Source: Hydrogenophaga sp. SL48 (GTDB lineage Bacteria > Pseudomonadota > Gammaproteobacteria > Burkholderiales > Burkholderiaceae_C). From it: a DNA stretch of 64,000 nucleotides. The notes under the pieces are model-generated. The model had not been told where the DNA came from. It searched no databases and saw nothing but the letters and a program-made list of their open reading frames with translations. The position numbers and the translations under genes are program-made. This document shows positions 27,600 through 37,378 of the stretch, in pieces (the stretch's first letter is position 1; each line of letters begins with the position of its first letter). The stretch is taken from the NCBI RefSeq assembly GCF_021729865.1, contig NZ_CP063400.1, positions 4,960,001-5,024,000 on the forward strand, in the 5' to 3' direction.

Positions 27600-27656
27600 C
27601 CCGGTCGCTGGTTTACCCGCCCCGGAGGCCGGGTAGCACGTCGGTATGATCCGCCG

Positions 27657-28484
27657 ATGCCCAAGATCTGCCACGCTTTCATTTGTGCCGCGTCCGCCGC
27701 CGTCCTGCTGCCAGGTGGGGCGCAGGCCGCGGAGGCCTCGTTCGGCGACCAGCAGGACGACTACCTCATTGGCGCCTCCGTCGTCAACGGCAACTCGCAC
27801 ATCGGGACCGCGCAGGGCTCGACCACCGATCTCAAGCCGCTGTGGGCGTTCCAGCTGGGCCCATTGAGGGTGTCGCGCTCCCGCGCCAGCGCCCTGATGA
27901 GCGTGGGGCGCGAGGCGCTGGAAACCGGTCTGTCGACCGAGTTCAAACCGACGGAAGACGTCAGCCTCAGCGTGTCGCTGCGGCTGGACAACGGCCGCAG
28001 TTTCGAAGCCGATCCGCTGTTGCGTGGTCTGCCTGACATCGGCACCACGGTGCGCGCCCGGCTGTCCGCGCGGCGTGCCCTCGGGCCGCGCTGGAGCTGG
28101 AGCATGAACACCGACCACGACCTGCTCGGTCGCGGCGGTGGCCTGCGGCTGGGCACCGGTGTCAACTACGCCTACCCCTATTCCGAAGACACGCAGTTGG
28201 ATTTTTCGCTCGGCACCGGCCTGGGCAATGCCCGCTACATGCAGACCCACTACGGCATTTCCCTCGAGGGTGCGCAGGCGACCGGTCGCGACACCTACCA
28301 GCTGAGCGGTGGCCTCGAAAACCTGCGCGCGGGCCTCAATTTCTCCACCGCGCTGGGTGACCATTGGGTGGCCTTCGGCGGGCTGGAGATGTCGCGCATC
28401 CTCGGTCGCGCCGCGCGCAGCCCCCTCGTGGGCCGCCTGGCGACGCACAGCGTGACCATCGGGATCGCGTACCGCAGCCGTTGA
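27657..28484 (+). CDS. MipA/OmpV-like outer membrane protein
   Basis: 275 residues. Signal peptide to about residue 25 (VLLPGGAQAAEA). The mature part alternates polar and hydrophobic residues as in a beta barrel and ends in Tyr-Arg-Ser-Arg instead of the usual terminal Phe. Segments ALMSVGREALETGLSTEF, LSARRALGPRWSWSMNTDHDLLGRGGG and YGISLEGAQATGRDTY fit the MipA/OmpV family (scaffold for murein hydrolases or an outer-membrane channel). The ATG is at 27657; 57 bp separate it from the GST stop. Confidence 0.7.
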   Translation: MPKICHAFICAASAAVLLPGGAQAAEASFGDQQDDYLIGASVVNGNSHIGTAQGSTTDLKPLWAFQLGPLRVSRSRASALMSVGREALETGLSTEFKPTEDVSLSVSLRLDNGRSFEADPLLRGLPDIGTTVRARLSARRALGPRWSWSMNTDHDLLGRGGGLRLGTGVNYAYPYSEDTQLDFSLGTGLGNARYMQTHYGISLEGAQATGRDTYQLSGGLENLRAGLNFSTALGDHWVAFGGLEMSRILGRAARSPLVGRLATHSVTIGIAYRSR

Positions 28485-28581
28485 GTCCGGGTTTCACGGG
28501 GGGGCTGGTTACCTTCGGTTGCGGTGTGCGCGCGGTGTTGGCGCACACTACGGGCATCCTCACCCGACGGTTCATCGCACC

Positions 28582-29109
28582 ATGCCCACCCTGTCCACCT
28601 CCCTTCTTCGCGCCCTGATCCTTGGCCTGGCCCTGGGCACCGCGCTGCACGGCGCCCAGGCCGCCAAACCCGACTGGGCGGAAGGTGGTCAGAGTGGCAA
28701 GGGCCATGGCAAGCAGGGCAAGGGCGACAAGCCGCCGAAGATCAAACACCCACCGGTGGCTCGCGTGATCACGCCGACGGTCACGATCCAGATCGGCGGC
28801 TACTTCAACGAACCGCAGCGCCAGGCCACCCGGGCCTACTACGAGCCGCGCGTGCGCAGCGGCAAGTGCCCGCCCGGCCTGGCCAAGAAGCAGAACGGCT
28901 GCATGCCCCCGGGCCAGGCCTGGAAGTGGCGCCGCGGCCAACCGCTGCCTCCCTCTGTCGTTTATTACGCGGTGCCGGCGGCGGTGCAGGTGCAACTGGG
29001 GCTGCCGCCCTCCGGTCACAAGTTCGTGCGCGTGGCCACCGACATCCTGCTGATCGCCGTGGGAACCGGCATGGTGATCGACGCCATCGAGGACCTGGGC
29101 GGCCTGTGA
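28582..29109 (+). CDS. CigR/RcnB-like small secreted protein
   Basis: 175 residues from ATG 28582. Signal peptide ends near HGAQAAKPD, followed by a Gly/Lys/His-rich spacer. The tail has the family-like pattern CPPGLAKKQNGCMPPGQAWKW, RRGQPLPPSVVYYAVPAAV and a final hydrophobic helix RVATDILLIAVGTGMVIDAI. This pattern resembles the RcnB and CigR anti-virulence regulator group, periplasmic or membrane-anchored proteins of largely unknown mechanism. Convergent with uvrA 45 bp downstream. Confidence 0.7.
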   Translation: MPTLSTSLLRALILGLALGTALHGAQAAKPDWAEGGQSGKGHGKQGKGDKPPKIKHPPVARVITPTVTIQIGGYFNEPQRQATRAYYEPRVRSGKCPPGLAKKQNGCMPPGQAWKWRRGQPLPPSVVYYAVPAAVQVQLGLPPSGHKFVRVATDILLIAVGTGMVIDAIEDLGGL

Positions 29110-29154
29110 ACGCCGTCCAGACCCGCCGACAGCGGACCTGAACGCCGGGCTCGC

Positions 29155-32100
29155 TCAGCGGCCCAGCAGCCGCGCCAGATAGCGCCCTGTGTGGCTTTCG
29201 CCGTTGGCGGCGATGTCTTCCGGCGTGCCCACGCCCACCACGGTGCCGCCGCCCGAGCCGCCTTCGGGGCCCATGTCGATGAGCCAGTCGGCGGTCTTGA
29301 TCACGTCGAGGTTGTGCTCGATCACGACGATGGTGTTGCCCGCGTCGCGCAGCTGGTGCAGCACCTTCAGCAGCAGCTCGATGTCGGCGAAGTGCAGGCC
29401 GGTGGTGGGCTCGTCCAGGATGTAGAGCGTGCGGCCGGTGTCGCGTTTGCTCAGCTCCAGCGCGAGCTTGACGCGCTGCGCCTCGCCGCCCGAGAGCGTG
29501 GTCGCGCTCTGGCCGAGCTGGATGTAGGTGAGGCCCACGTCCATCAGCGTCTGCAGCTTGCGGTGCAGCGTGGGCACGGCGGTGAAGAAGGCGTGGGCCT
29601 GCTCGACCGTCATGTCCAGGATCTGCGCGATGTTCTTGCCCTTGTATTGCACGTCCAGCGTTTCGCGGTTGTAGCGCTGGCCGCTGCACACCTCGCAAGG
29701 CACGTAGACGTCGGGCAGGAAGTGCATCTCCACCTTGACCACGCCGTCGCCCTGGCAGGCCTCGCAGCGACCGCCGGCCACGTTGAAGCTGAAGCGGCCC
29801 GGGCCGTAACCGCGTTCTTTCGCGGTGGGCATTTCGGCCATCAGTTCGCGGATGCCGGTGAAGAGGCCGGTGTAGGTGGCCGGGTTGCTGCGCGGCGTGC
29901 GGCCGATCGGCGATTGATCGACGTTGATGACCTTGTCGAAGTGTTCGATGCCTTCGATGGCCTCGTGTTCGGCCGGCTCTTCGTGCGAGCGGTAGAGCGT
30001 GCGCGAGACGGCGGCGTAGAGCGTGTCGTTCACCAGGGTCGATTTGCCCGAGCCCGAGACGCCGGTCACGCAGGTCAGCAGGCCCACCGGGAAAGCCACG
30101 CTCACGCCCTGGAGGTTGTGGCCGGTGGCATTGACGACGCGGATTTCCTGCAGCTCGCCCAGCGAGGCCAGGTGGGCCGCTTCGCGCGCGCTGCGGCGCT
30201 CGGCCGCGGGGCTCATGGGAAAGCGCGACTTGATCGGCGCGGCCTTGGCCGCGGCGGCGGCCTTGTTCACCGGCAGCCAGGGCGTGCGCCGCGAGGGCAC
30301 GGCGATCTCGCGCGCGCCGCTGAGGTACTGGCCCGTCAGTGAGCCGGGCGTGGCCATCACCTCGGCGCAGGTGCCCTGCGCCATCACGTGGCCGCCGTGC
30401 ACGCCCGCGCCGGGGCCCATGTCGATCACGTGGTCGGCGCAACGGATCATGTCCTCGTCGTGCTCCACCACCAGCACCGTGTTGCCCAGGTCGCGCAGGT
30501 GCTGCAGGGTGGTGATGAGGCGGTCGTTGTCGCGCTGGTGCAGGCCGATGCTGGGCTCGTCGAGCACGTACATCACGCCGGTCAGGCCGCTGCCGATCTG
30601 GCTCGCCAGCCGGATGCGCTGCGCTTCGCCGCCCGAGAGCGTGTCGGCGCTGCGGTCCAGGCTCAGGTAGTTCAGGCCCACGTCGTTCAGGAACTTCAGG
30701 CGCTGGCGGATCTCGTTGATCACGCGCGCGGCGATGTCGCCCTTGGCGCCGGGCAGGTGCAGCGCGCTGAAGTAGGCCAGCGACTCGCCGAGCGTGATGT
30801 GGCTGATCTTGTAGATGGGCTGCTTCTGCTCGCCCTCGCCCACGAAAACGTGGCGCGCCTCCAGGCGCAGGCGCGTGCCGTTGCACGAGGGGCAGGGCTG
30901 GGTGGCGCGGTAGCGGGACAGCTCTTCGCGCACGGCGGCCGAGTCGGTCTCGCGGTAGCGGCGTTCGAAGTTGCGGATGATGCCTTCGAAGGGGTGTTTC
31001 TTGCTGATCTTCTTGCCCGCGCGTTCGCCCGATTCGAGCGCGTAGCTGAACTTGATCTCTTCTTCGCCAGAGCCGTAGAGCAGCACCTGCTGCACCGCTT
31101 CGGGCAGCGATTCCCAGGCCGCTTCGGCGTCGAACTTGTAGTGCGCCGCGATGCTCTCGATCATGGCGAAGTAGTAGCCATTGCGCCGGTCCCAGCCCTT
31201 GATGGCGCCGCTGGCCAGGCTGAGCGTGGGGAAGGCGACCACGCGCTCGGGATCGAACACCTCGGTGTGGCCCAGGCCGTCGCAGCTGGGGCAGGCACCC
31301 ATGGGCGAGTTGAACGAAAAGAGCCGCGGCTCCAGCTCGCCCACGGTGTAGCTGCAGACCGGGCAGGCGAACTTGGCGGAGAAGCCGTGTTCGGCGCCGC
31401 CGTCCATTTCGACCGCGATGGCGCGGCCTTCGGCCAGTCGCAGCGCAGCCTCGAAGCTCTCGGCGAGCCGCTGTCGCAGTGGGTTCACACCTTCGTCGGC
31501 CGCGTCGGTGCGCACCTTGATGCGGTCGATCACGACGTCGATGTTGTGTTTCTCGGTCTTCTTCAGCGCCGGCAGGGCATCGAAGTCCAGCACCTCGCCG
31601 TTGATGCGGAAGCGCACGTAGCCCTGGGCCTGCATGTCGGCGAACAGCTCCAGGAACTCGCCCTTTTTCTCGCGCGCCACCGGCGCCAGGATCATCAGCC
31701 GCGTGTCGGGCGGCAGCGCCAGCACGGCGTCCACCATCTGCGCCACGCTCTGCGAGGCCAGCGGCAGGTCGTGCTCGGGGCAGTGCGGCGTGCCGGCGCG
31801 GGCGTACAACAAGCGCAGATAGTCGTGGATCTCGGTCACCGTGCCCACGGTGGAGCGCGGGTTGTGGCTGGTGGCCTTCTGCTCGATGGCGATCGCCGGC
31901 GACAGGCCTTCGATCAGGTCCACGTCGGGCTTGTCCATCAGCTGCAGAAACTGCCGCGCGTAGGCCGAGAGGCTCTCCACATAACGGCGCTGGCCTTCGG
32001 CGTACAGGGTGTCAAACGCCAGGCTCGATTTGCCCGAGCCCGACAAGCCCGTGATCACCACCAGCGCGTGCTTGGGGATGTCGAGGTCGATGTTCTTCAG

Positions 32101-32184
32101 GTTGTGCGTGCGCGCGCCGCGCACCGAAAGCGTGGCCGCGGTGCGCAGGGCCGCGGCGTGGGCGGGGCTGAGCGGGGTGGGCAT
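29155..32184 (-). CDS. uvrA: UvrABC excinuclease subunit A
   Basis: 1009 residues from ATG 32184. UvrA dimers find bulky DNA lesions and load UvrB. Both ABC units are visible: Walker [14 protein letters not shown] (N half) and [13 protein letters not shown] (C half), two LSGGEAQR signatures, [11 protein letters not shown] and [11 protein letters not shown]alker B segments, and zinc fingers CPVCSY...CPSCDG and CEACQGDG...CEVCSG. An Ala/Lys-rich insertion ([16 protein letters not shown]) joins the halves. A TTG at 32226 would extend it by 14 residues. No LexA-type CTGT-N8-ACAG palindrome was seen in the 250-bp upstream gap. ssb, its usual neighbour, is 5 kb away. Confidence 0.97.
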   Translation of the reverse strand: MPTPLSPAHAAALRTAATLSVRGARTHNLKNIDLDIPKHALVVITGLSGSGKSSLAFDTLYAEGQRRYVESLSAYARQFLQLMDKPDVDLIEGLSPAIAIEQKATSHNPRSTVGTVTEIHDYLRLLYARAGTPHCPEHDLPLASQSVAQMVDAVLALPPDTRLMILAPVAREKKGEFLELFADMQAQGYVRFRINGEVLDFDALPALKKTEKHNIDVVIDRIKVRTDAADEGVNPLRQRLAESFEAALRLAEGRAIAVEMDGGAEHGFSAKFACPVCSYTVGELEPRLFSFNSPMGACPSCDGLGHTEVFDPERVVAFPTLSLASGAIKGWDRRNGYYFAMIESIAAHYKFDAEAAWESLPEAVQQVLLYGSGEEEIKFSYALESGERAGKKISKKHPFEGIIRNFERRYRETDSAAVREELSRYRATQPCPSCNGTRLRLEARHVFVGEGEQKQPIYKISHITLGESLAYFSALHLPGAKGDIAARVINEIRQRLKFLNDVGLNYLSLDRSADTLSGGEAQRIRLASQIGSGLTGVMYVLDEPSIGLHQRDNDRLITTLQHLRDLGNTVLVVEHDEDMIRCADHVIDMGPGAGVHGGHVMAQGTCAEVMATPGSLTGQYLSGAREIAVPSRRTPWLPVNKAAAAAKAAPIKSRFPMSPAAERRSAREAAHLASLGELQEIRVVNATGHNLQGVSVAFPVGLLTCVTGVSGSGKSTLVNDTLYAAVSRTLYRSHEEPAEHEAIEGIEHFDKVINVDQSPIGRTPRSNPATYTGLFTGIRELMAEMPTAKERGYGPGRFSFNVAGGRCEACQGDGVVKVEMHFLPDVYVPCEVCSGQRYNRETLDVQYKGKNIAQILDMTVEQAHAFFTAVPTLHRKLQTLMDVGLTYIQLGQSATTLSGGEAQRVKLALELSKRDTGRTLYILDEPTTGLHFADIELLLKVLHQLRDAGNTIVVIEHNLDVIKTADWLIDMGPEGGSGGGTVVGVGTPEDIAANGESHTGRYLARLLGR

Positions 32185-32435
32185 CTCCAGCGCGGGGCCG
32201 GTCAGCGGGGTCGGGTTCTGGTTCAAGGCGGTGCACCAGTGGCGGGTTTCTGGCGTCAAAAAGGCAACCCGACATGATACGGCCGGACCGCCAGCGGGGT
32301 GCACCTGCGGCACCGGGTGGCGTCAAGGCATGACGGGAATCAACCCCCGAGCAGCGAAGCGCAACCGGAATGTGTTTTTCGGGCGGATTGGGCGTACTGT
32401 GCAAGCTCCGGTGACCACATCAAGGACGGTTCTCC

Positions 32436-33116
32436 ATGGATTTCCTGGACTGGGTGCGCGGCCCGCTGCTGGCGCTGTCTCTTTTTGTCTTTGTCGCGGG
32501 CGTCGCCTGGCGCTTGCTGGCGCTGCGGCGCCTGCCCGGCTCGCCCGCACCCGCCGGGCCCGAACGCCAGCACTTCGGCACGGGCGCGGCTTTGAGCGCC
32601 GCGCTCACGCGCATGCTGCCGCGCGGCGGGTTTCACCCGAGCGCCACGCTCGTCAACCTGAATCCCTATGTGTTCCACATCGGGCTTGCGGTGGTGTTCT
32701 TCGGCTACGCGCCCCACATCGCTTTCGTCCGCCGCCTGACCGGTCTGTGGTGGCCCGCCTTTCCCGACGCCGTGATGTACGTCGCGGCGGGCGCCAGCAT
32801 CATCTCTTTGCTGGTGGCCCTGCTGTTCCGCCTGACCGATCCGGTGCTGAAACGGATCTCGACCGCCGACGACTGGATCACCTGGGTGCTCACGTTCCTG
32901 CCCTTCTTCACCGGCATGGCGGTGATCGGCGATCCGTCCGCGACCATCCTGGCGCGCGACCACGTGATCTACCGGGACCCGCTGGCGGTGCACCTGCTGA
33001 CGCTGGAGCTGCTGCTGATCTGGTTTCCGTTCGGCAAGCTGATGCACGCGTTCCTGTTCCTGCCGGCGCGCATGCAGCTGGCCACGTTCTTTGGCCGTCG
33101 CGGGGTGCGCTCATGA
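32436..33116 (+). CDS. membrane cytochrome b-type subunit (HdrE/DsrM/NarI-like)
   Basis: 226 residues from ATG 32436, about five membrane helices. Histidines in helices (YVFHIGLAVVFFGYAPHIAF and HLLTLELLLIWFPFGKLMHAF) are placed as haem b ligands in the NarI/HdrE/DsrM group of quinol-interacting subunits. The ATGA overlap with the downstream HdrD-like Fe-S gene supports a two-subunit membrane redox enzyme that passes electrons between the quinone pool and a thiol/disulfide or organic substrate. The physiological partner is unknown. Confidence 0.75.
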   Translation: MDFLDWVRGPLLALSLFVFVAGVAWRLLALRRLPGSPAPAGPERQHFGTGAALSAALTRMLPRGGFHPSATLVNLNPYVFHIGLAVVFFGYAPHIAFVRRLTGLWWPAFPDAVMYVAAGASIISLLVALLFRLTDPVLKRISTADDWITWVLTFLPFFTGMAVIGDPSATILARDHVIYRDPLAVHLLTLELLLIWFPFGKLMHAFLFLPARMQLATFFGRRGVRS

Positions 33117-34447
33117 TCAACATGGATGTGTTTCATGGCTTTCTGCAAGCCATCCACCACCTGCCGGAGATGGCGCAGCCCGATGCGCTGACCGACGCCG
33201 AGCGCCTGGGCCGCGCCAAGACGGTGATGCGCGCCAAGACCGACCGCGGTCTGGCGCTGGACCTGGAGGCCTGCGTGAACTGTGGCTACTGTTCGGAAGC
33301 CTGCCACTTCTACCAGAGCACCCAGGACCCGAAATACAGCCCCAGCCGCAAGCTGGACCTGCTGCGCCGGGTGCACGCGCGCGAAACCTCGGCCTTTGCG
33401 CCACTCAAGCGCCTGTTCCTGGCCGACATCACGCTCGACGATCTCAAGGAGTGGCAGGAACTGGTCTACGACTCATGCACGGAGTGCGGGCGCTGCAGCA
33501 TGATCTGCCCGATGGGCGTCAACACCGCGCGCGGTGTGAACGTGATGCGCGAAGCGCTGTTCGAGGCCGGGCTGGCCCCACTGGAGTTGACGGCGGTGGC
33601 GCAGGAACAGGCCGGCCGGGGCACGGTGTTCGGCGTCGGCCCCAACGAGCTCCGGCAAACGCTGGACCTGCTGCGCGCCCAGGGCATCACGGTTCCTCTG
33701 GACGAACCGCAGGCCGACCTGATGCTCGTGACCACGGTGATCGACGTGCTGCTGTACCAGGATGCGCTGGCCGCCACGGCGCGCATCCTCAACCACCTGG
33801 GCATTCGAGGGACCTTGCGCAGCGCGGGTTTTGAAGCGGCGAACTTCGGTCTGCTCTCCGGCAGCGAATCGCTGCAGAAGGCGGCCAGCCAACGCCTGAT
33901 CGATGAGGCGCTGGCCATTGGCGCCAAGACCGTCATCCTGCCGGAGTGCGGGCACGCGTACCCGGCGCTGCGCTGGGAAGCGCGGCTCGCCAACGGCCAG
34001 CCGCTGCCCTTCGAGGTGCTGGCGGCGTCCGAATTCGTGGGGCGCGAAATCACTGCCGGGCGTTTGCAGCTGCAGCCACCCGAAGACCCCAGCCGCAAGA
34101 TCACCTACCACGACGCCTGCAAGCTGGCCCGGCACGGCGGCGTGGTGGACGAGCCGCGCGCGGCGCTCAAAGCCCTGGGCATGGACCTGCGGGAAACCAC
34201 GCCCACGGCCGAGCAGAACTGGTGTTGTGGCGGTGGCGCGGGCGTGTTCCTGATCAACCGCGCGGAGGGTTTGCGGCACAAGGCCTGGGGCATCAAGCGC
34301 GAGCAGATCGACGCCACGGGGGCCGACACGGTGGTGGTGTCCTGCGGCAGTTGCCGACTGAACGTGATGGCGGGCGCCGAAGCCGACGCCTGGCCCACCA
34401 CCATTGAAAGCGTGGTTGAAATGGTGGCCCGGCAGTTGCCGGAATGA
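33113..34447 (+). CDS. HdrD-like Fe-S/CCG-domain oxidoreductase
   Basis: 444 residues. Two [4Fe-4S] motifs occur at the N-terminus: C54/C57/C60/C64 (CVNCGYCSEAC) and C122/C125/C128/C132 (CTECGRCSMICPMG). Two CCG-type repeats follow: the first is degenerate around VILPECGHAYPALRWEA, and the second has NWCCGGGAG and VVSCGSCRLNV. This is the HdrD / glycolate-oxidase-F / DsrK layout, which reduces disulfides or oxidises small hydroxy acids via a noncubane cluster. ATGA overlap with the haem b subunit gene. The hairpin at 34557 may end this unit. Confidence 0.85.
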   Translation: MINMDVFHGFLQAIHHLPEMAQPDALTDAERLGRAKTVMRAKTDRGLALDLEACVNCGYCSEACHFYQSTQDPKYSPSRKLDLLRRVHARETSAFAPLKRLFLADITLDDLKEWQELVYDSCTECGRCSMICPMGVNTARGVNVMREALFEAGLAPLELTAVAQEQAGRGTVFGVGPNELRQTLDLLRAQGITVPLDEPQADLMLVTTVIDVLLYQDALAATARILNHLGIRGTLRSAGFEAANFGLLSGSESLQKAASQRLIDEALAIGAKTVILPECGHAYPALRWEARLANGQPLPFEVLAASEFVGREITAGRLQLQPPEDPSRKITYHDACKLARHGGVVDEPRAALKALGMDLRETTPTAEQNWCCGGGAGVFLINRAEGLRHKAWGIKREQIDATGADTVVVSCGSCRLNVMAGAEADAWPTTIESVVEMVARQLPE

Positions 34448-34556
34448 TATTTCCCACGCCTTGTTCCGGGGACTGCCGGCCCAGGCCGGTGCCGACCCAC
34501 CACCAGCGTGTGGCAGGGCCTTTGACGCACAATACCGGTTGGCCCCAACACCCCCG

Positions 34557-34584
34557 GCGTCAGGCAGGCGATCCTGCCTGACGC
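34557..34584 (+). terminator. hairpin, possible terminator without T-tract
   Basis: A perfect 12-bp stem, GCGTCAGGCAGG (34557-34568) with 34573-34584, around the loop CGAT. It lies 110 bp after the HdrD-like stop and about 13 bp before the GTG start of the YajR-like gene. The following sequence (GTGCTTCTTG) has no good U-run, so it may be a leader structure of the MFS mRNA and not a terminator. Confidence 0.45.
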
Positions 34585-34597
34585 GTGCTTCTTGATC

Positions 34598-35854
34598 GTG
34601 TCTTCAACGTCCGCTCCCCCCGTTTCCAGCGATGCTCCCGCCCTCGATGCCAACCGCATGACGGGTGAGGAGCGGCGCGCCAGCGGTGCGCTGGCCCTGG
34701 TGTTTGCGCTGCGCATGCTGGGCCTGTTCATCGTGCTGCCGGTGTTCGCACTCGAAGCCGCGCGCCTGCCCGGCGGCGACGACCCGGCCCGTGTCGGTTT
34801 TGCCATGGGCCTGTACGGGCTGACGCAGGCGTTTCTGCAGATTCCCTTCGGCATCGCCTCCGACCGCTTTGGCCGCAAGCCCACCATCGTGGCCGGCCTG
34901 TTGCTGTTCGCAGCGGGCAGCGCCATCGCAGCCTGGGCGCCCGACCTCACCTGGCTGGCCATCGGGCGCGCGGTGCAGGGTGCGGGCGCCATTTCGGCCG
35001 CGGTCACCGCCTTCCTCGCCGACGTCACGCGCGACAGCGTGCGCACCAAGGCGATGGCCATGGTGGGCGCGAGCATCGCGCTGATGTTCGCGCTCTCGCT
35101 GGTCATCGCGCCGCTGCTGGCGGGCTGGGTGGGCTTGTCGGGCATCTTCCTCATGACCTGCGCGCTGGCGCTGCTGGGCATCGCCGTGGTGCTGTGGGTG
35201 GCGCCGCCGGAACCGCGCGTGCACCGGCCGTCCGACATGCAGCAGGTGCGTGGCGGGCTGGGCGAGGTGCTGCGCCACGCCGGGCTGCTGCGGCTGAACC
35301 TGGGCGTTTTCGTGCTGCACGCGGTGCAGCTCGCCATGTGGATGGCGCTGCCCGCGATGCTGGTGCAGGCCGGGCTGGCCAAAGCCGACCACTGGCAGGT
35401 GTACCTGCCGGCGGTGCTGGCCTCGCTGCTGGTCATGGGCGGCGTGCTGTTCCCCATGGAGCGCAAGGGTCGGCTGCGCGTGGCCTTCCTGGTCTCCATC
35501 GGGCTGATCCTCGCGGTGCAGGTGGGCTTGTGGGCGGTGGCGGACGCGCAGCCGGGGCTGTGGACACTGGGTGGCCTGCTGTTTGTGTTCTTCATCGGCT
35601 TCAACATGATGGAAGCCAGCCAGCCCAGCCTGGTGTCCAAACTGGCGCCAGCGCACGCGCGCGGCGCGGCGCTGGGCGTTTACAACACGCTGCAGTCGGT
35701 GGGCTTTTTTGTCGGCGGCGCGGTGGGCGGCTGGCTGGCCCGCGCGCACGGTCCGAGCGGCCTGTTTGCCGCCTGCGCGGTGGCCTCGCTGGTCTGGCTG
35801 GTGGTGGCCTGGCCGATGCGGGCGCCAGCGCCTGCCGCGTCAGCGCGGCGCTGA
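34598..35854 (+). CDS. YajR-like MFS transporter
   Basis: 418 residues from GTG 34598. Alternatives are TTG 34592 and ATG 34658. The conserved part begins MTGEERRASGALALVFALRM, close to YajR, and GLYGLTQAFLQIPFGIASDRFGRKP is the loop 2-3 motif A region. Twelve hydrophobic helices are present. It lacks the extra C-terminal YAM domain of E. coli YajR. Substrate unknown; drug or small-molecule export is the usual guess. No clear SD supports any of the starts. In many beta- and gammaproteobacteria an MFS gene of this kind lies between uvrA and ssb. The last 15 bp overlap the convergent CLC gene. Confidence 0.82.
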   Translation: MSSTSAPPVSSDAPALDANRMTGEERRASGALALVFALRMLGLFIVLPVFALEAARLPGGDDPARVGFAMGLYGLTQAFLQIPFGIASDRFGRKPTIVAGLLLFAAGSAIAAWAPDLTWLAIGRAVQGAGAISAAVTAFLADVTRDSVRTKAMAMVGASIALMFALSLVIAPLLAGWVGLSGIFLMTCALALLGIAVVLWVAPPEPRVHRPSDMQQVRGGLGEVLRHAGLLRLNLGVFVLHAVQLAMWMALPAMLVQAGLAKADHWQVYLPAVLASLLVMGGVLFPMERKGRLRVAFLVSIGLILAVQVGLWAVADAQPGLWTLGGLLFVFFIGFNMMEASQPSLVSKLAPAHARGAALGVYNTLQSVGFFVGGAVGGWLARAHGPSGLFAACAVASLVWLVVAWPMRAPAPAASARR

Positions 35855-37234
35855 TCCGGCGGCCGGCGGGCTCTCCAGCGGCACATGCCCGCTGTGGGTG
35901 CCGTCCATGGGTGCCCCGCGCAGCGAACGCATCATCAGAATGGACATGGTGCTGTAGAGCGGCCGGCTGATCATGCGCGAGACCAGGCTGGAGAGCAGCG
36001 CACAGGTGATCAGGCTGAGCACCATGCTGTGGCCGTCGGTCATCTCCATCACGATGATCATGGCCGTGATCGGGGTCTGCGTCACCGCCGCCAGAAAGCC
36101 GCACATGCCCAGCGCGATGAGGGCTGGCGCGTGCGGCGAGTCGAACAGCCAGGCCACGTCGGCGCCCAGCCCCGCACCGATCGACAGGCTGGGGCCGAAC
36201 ATGCCGGCGGGCACCCCGGCCCAGGACGACAGCCACGACGCGATGAATTTCAGTCCGGTGAACACCAGCGGGCGGTGGTGTTCGCCACCGTCGGGCGCCA
36301 GCAGCGCGTGGGTGTTGTGGTGGCCCACGCCCACGGCATCGCCCTGGGTGATCACCGCGATCACCGCCACGACCAACCCGCACCCGGCCGCGAAGATCAC
36401 CGGTCGTTTGCGCCGGTAGGCACAGAAGCGGTCGGGCAGGCCGGTGAACGAGGCCAGCAGCAGGCGCGACATCAACCCGCCGAGCAGGCCGCTGGCCACC
36501 GACACCACCAGCGCCGGCCCGATCAACACCCACCAGGACAGGTTCTCGGCCCGCACACGACCGAAGTACGAGAGGTTGCCGAAGGCCGAGACCGACACCA
36601 GGCCGCCCACCACGATGGCGGCCAGCATCAGGCCGCTGCTGCGATCCTGCAGGCGGCGCGACAGCTCCTCGATGGCGAACACGATGCCGCCCAGCGGCGT
36701 GTTGAAGGCGGCGGCGATGCCGACAGCGCCGCCCGCCACCAGCAGTTCGCGAGTGCTGATGTCGGTCTTGGGGGACAGCCAGCGTTTGGCGTGCAGCATC
36801 ACGCCGGCGGCGATCTGCACGGAAGGGCCCTGCCGGCCGATCGACAGACCCGCCAGCAAGCCGCCCGAAACCGCCACGATCTTGACCATGGACAGCTTCA
36901 GCGAGACAAACCGGGAACGGCTGGCGATGGGGGTCTCTGGCGCCAGCGCCGTGAGCACCTGCGGCACGCCCGAGCCGGCCGTGCCCGGCGCCCAGCGCCG
37001 CACCGACCAGACGATCAGCGCGGTGAGCGCCGGTGTCCATAGCAGTGGCGCCCACCAGGCCGAACTGCGCAGGCCCTGGTAGAGGTCAAAGGCCGCGTCA
37101 GCCAGCAGCGTGAACACGACGATGGACAGGCCCGCGAGCACCGCGTAGACGATCACGATGGTCCGGTCCAGCCACTGCCGCCCGTCGCCGATCTCGTTGC
37201 GCACGTTCTGCAGGAAGTCCGGTTCGCCTTTCAT
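35840..37234 (-). CDS. CLC chloride channel/antiporter family, gating Glu replaced by Gln
   Basis: 464 residues from ATG 37234, about 16-18 helices. The CLC filter motifs are present as GSGVPQ (GSGIP type), GRQGPSVQ (GREGP type) and GVPAGMFGPS (GxFxP type). The external gating/coupling glutamate is Gln135 (codon CAG at 36832-36830). In characterised CLC antiporters that Glu is required for proton coupling and gating, so this protein may be uncoupled or channel-like. It sits between the YajR-like MFS gene, with which it overlaps by 15 bp, and the divergent ssb (144 bp between starts). Confidence 0.88.
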   Translation of the reverse strand: MKGEPDFLQNVRNEIGDGRQWLDRTIVIVYAVLAGLSIVVFTLLADAAFDLYQGLRSSAWWAPLLWTPALTALIVWSVRRWAPGTAGSGVPQVLTALAPETPIASRSRFVSLKLSMVKIVAVSGGLLAGLSIGRQGPSVQIAAGVMLHAKRWLSPKTDISTRELLVAGGAVGIAAAFNTPLGGIVFAIEELSRRLQDRSSGLMLAAIVVGGLVSVSAFGNLSYFGRVRAENLSWWVLIGPALVVSVASGLLGGLMSRLLLASFTGLPDRFCAYRRKRPVIFAAGCGLVVAVIAVITQGDAVGVGHHNTHALLAPDGGEHHRPLVFTGLKFIASWLSSWAGVPAGMFGPSLSIGAGLGADVAWLFDSPHAPALIALGMCGFLAAVTQTPITAMIIVMEMTDGHSMVLSLITCALLSSLVSRMISRPLYSTMSILMMRSLRGAPMDGTHSGHVPLESPPAAGSAPR

Positions 37235-37378
37235 CGGAGTGCAGTGTAGGGGCTGGTGAGTCCCAAAGACCATCGGCCGGCGGATGATTGGGCCGGAACG
37301 CCACTTGCGGCACAATGGTTGACCTTTTTGCGGCCCGGGTTCCCGGCGCCGCCCGCTTACTCCCCCCAGGGCACACAC

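Noticed and set aside
30388..32277. 629-codon plus-strand frame opposite uvrA
   Set aside because: Gln/Val/Ala/His-rich shadow of uvrA, with no motifs or SD.
32185..32435. LexA/SOS box upstream of uvrA
   Set aside because: I looked for CTGT-N8-ACAG-like palindromes and saw none. A -10-like TATCAT (complement of 32274-32279) has no -35.
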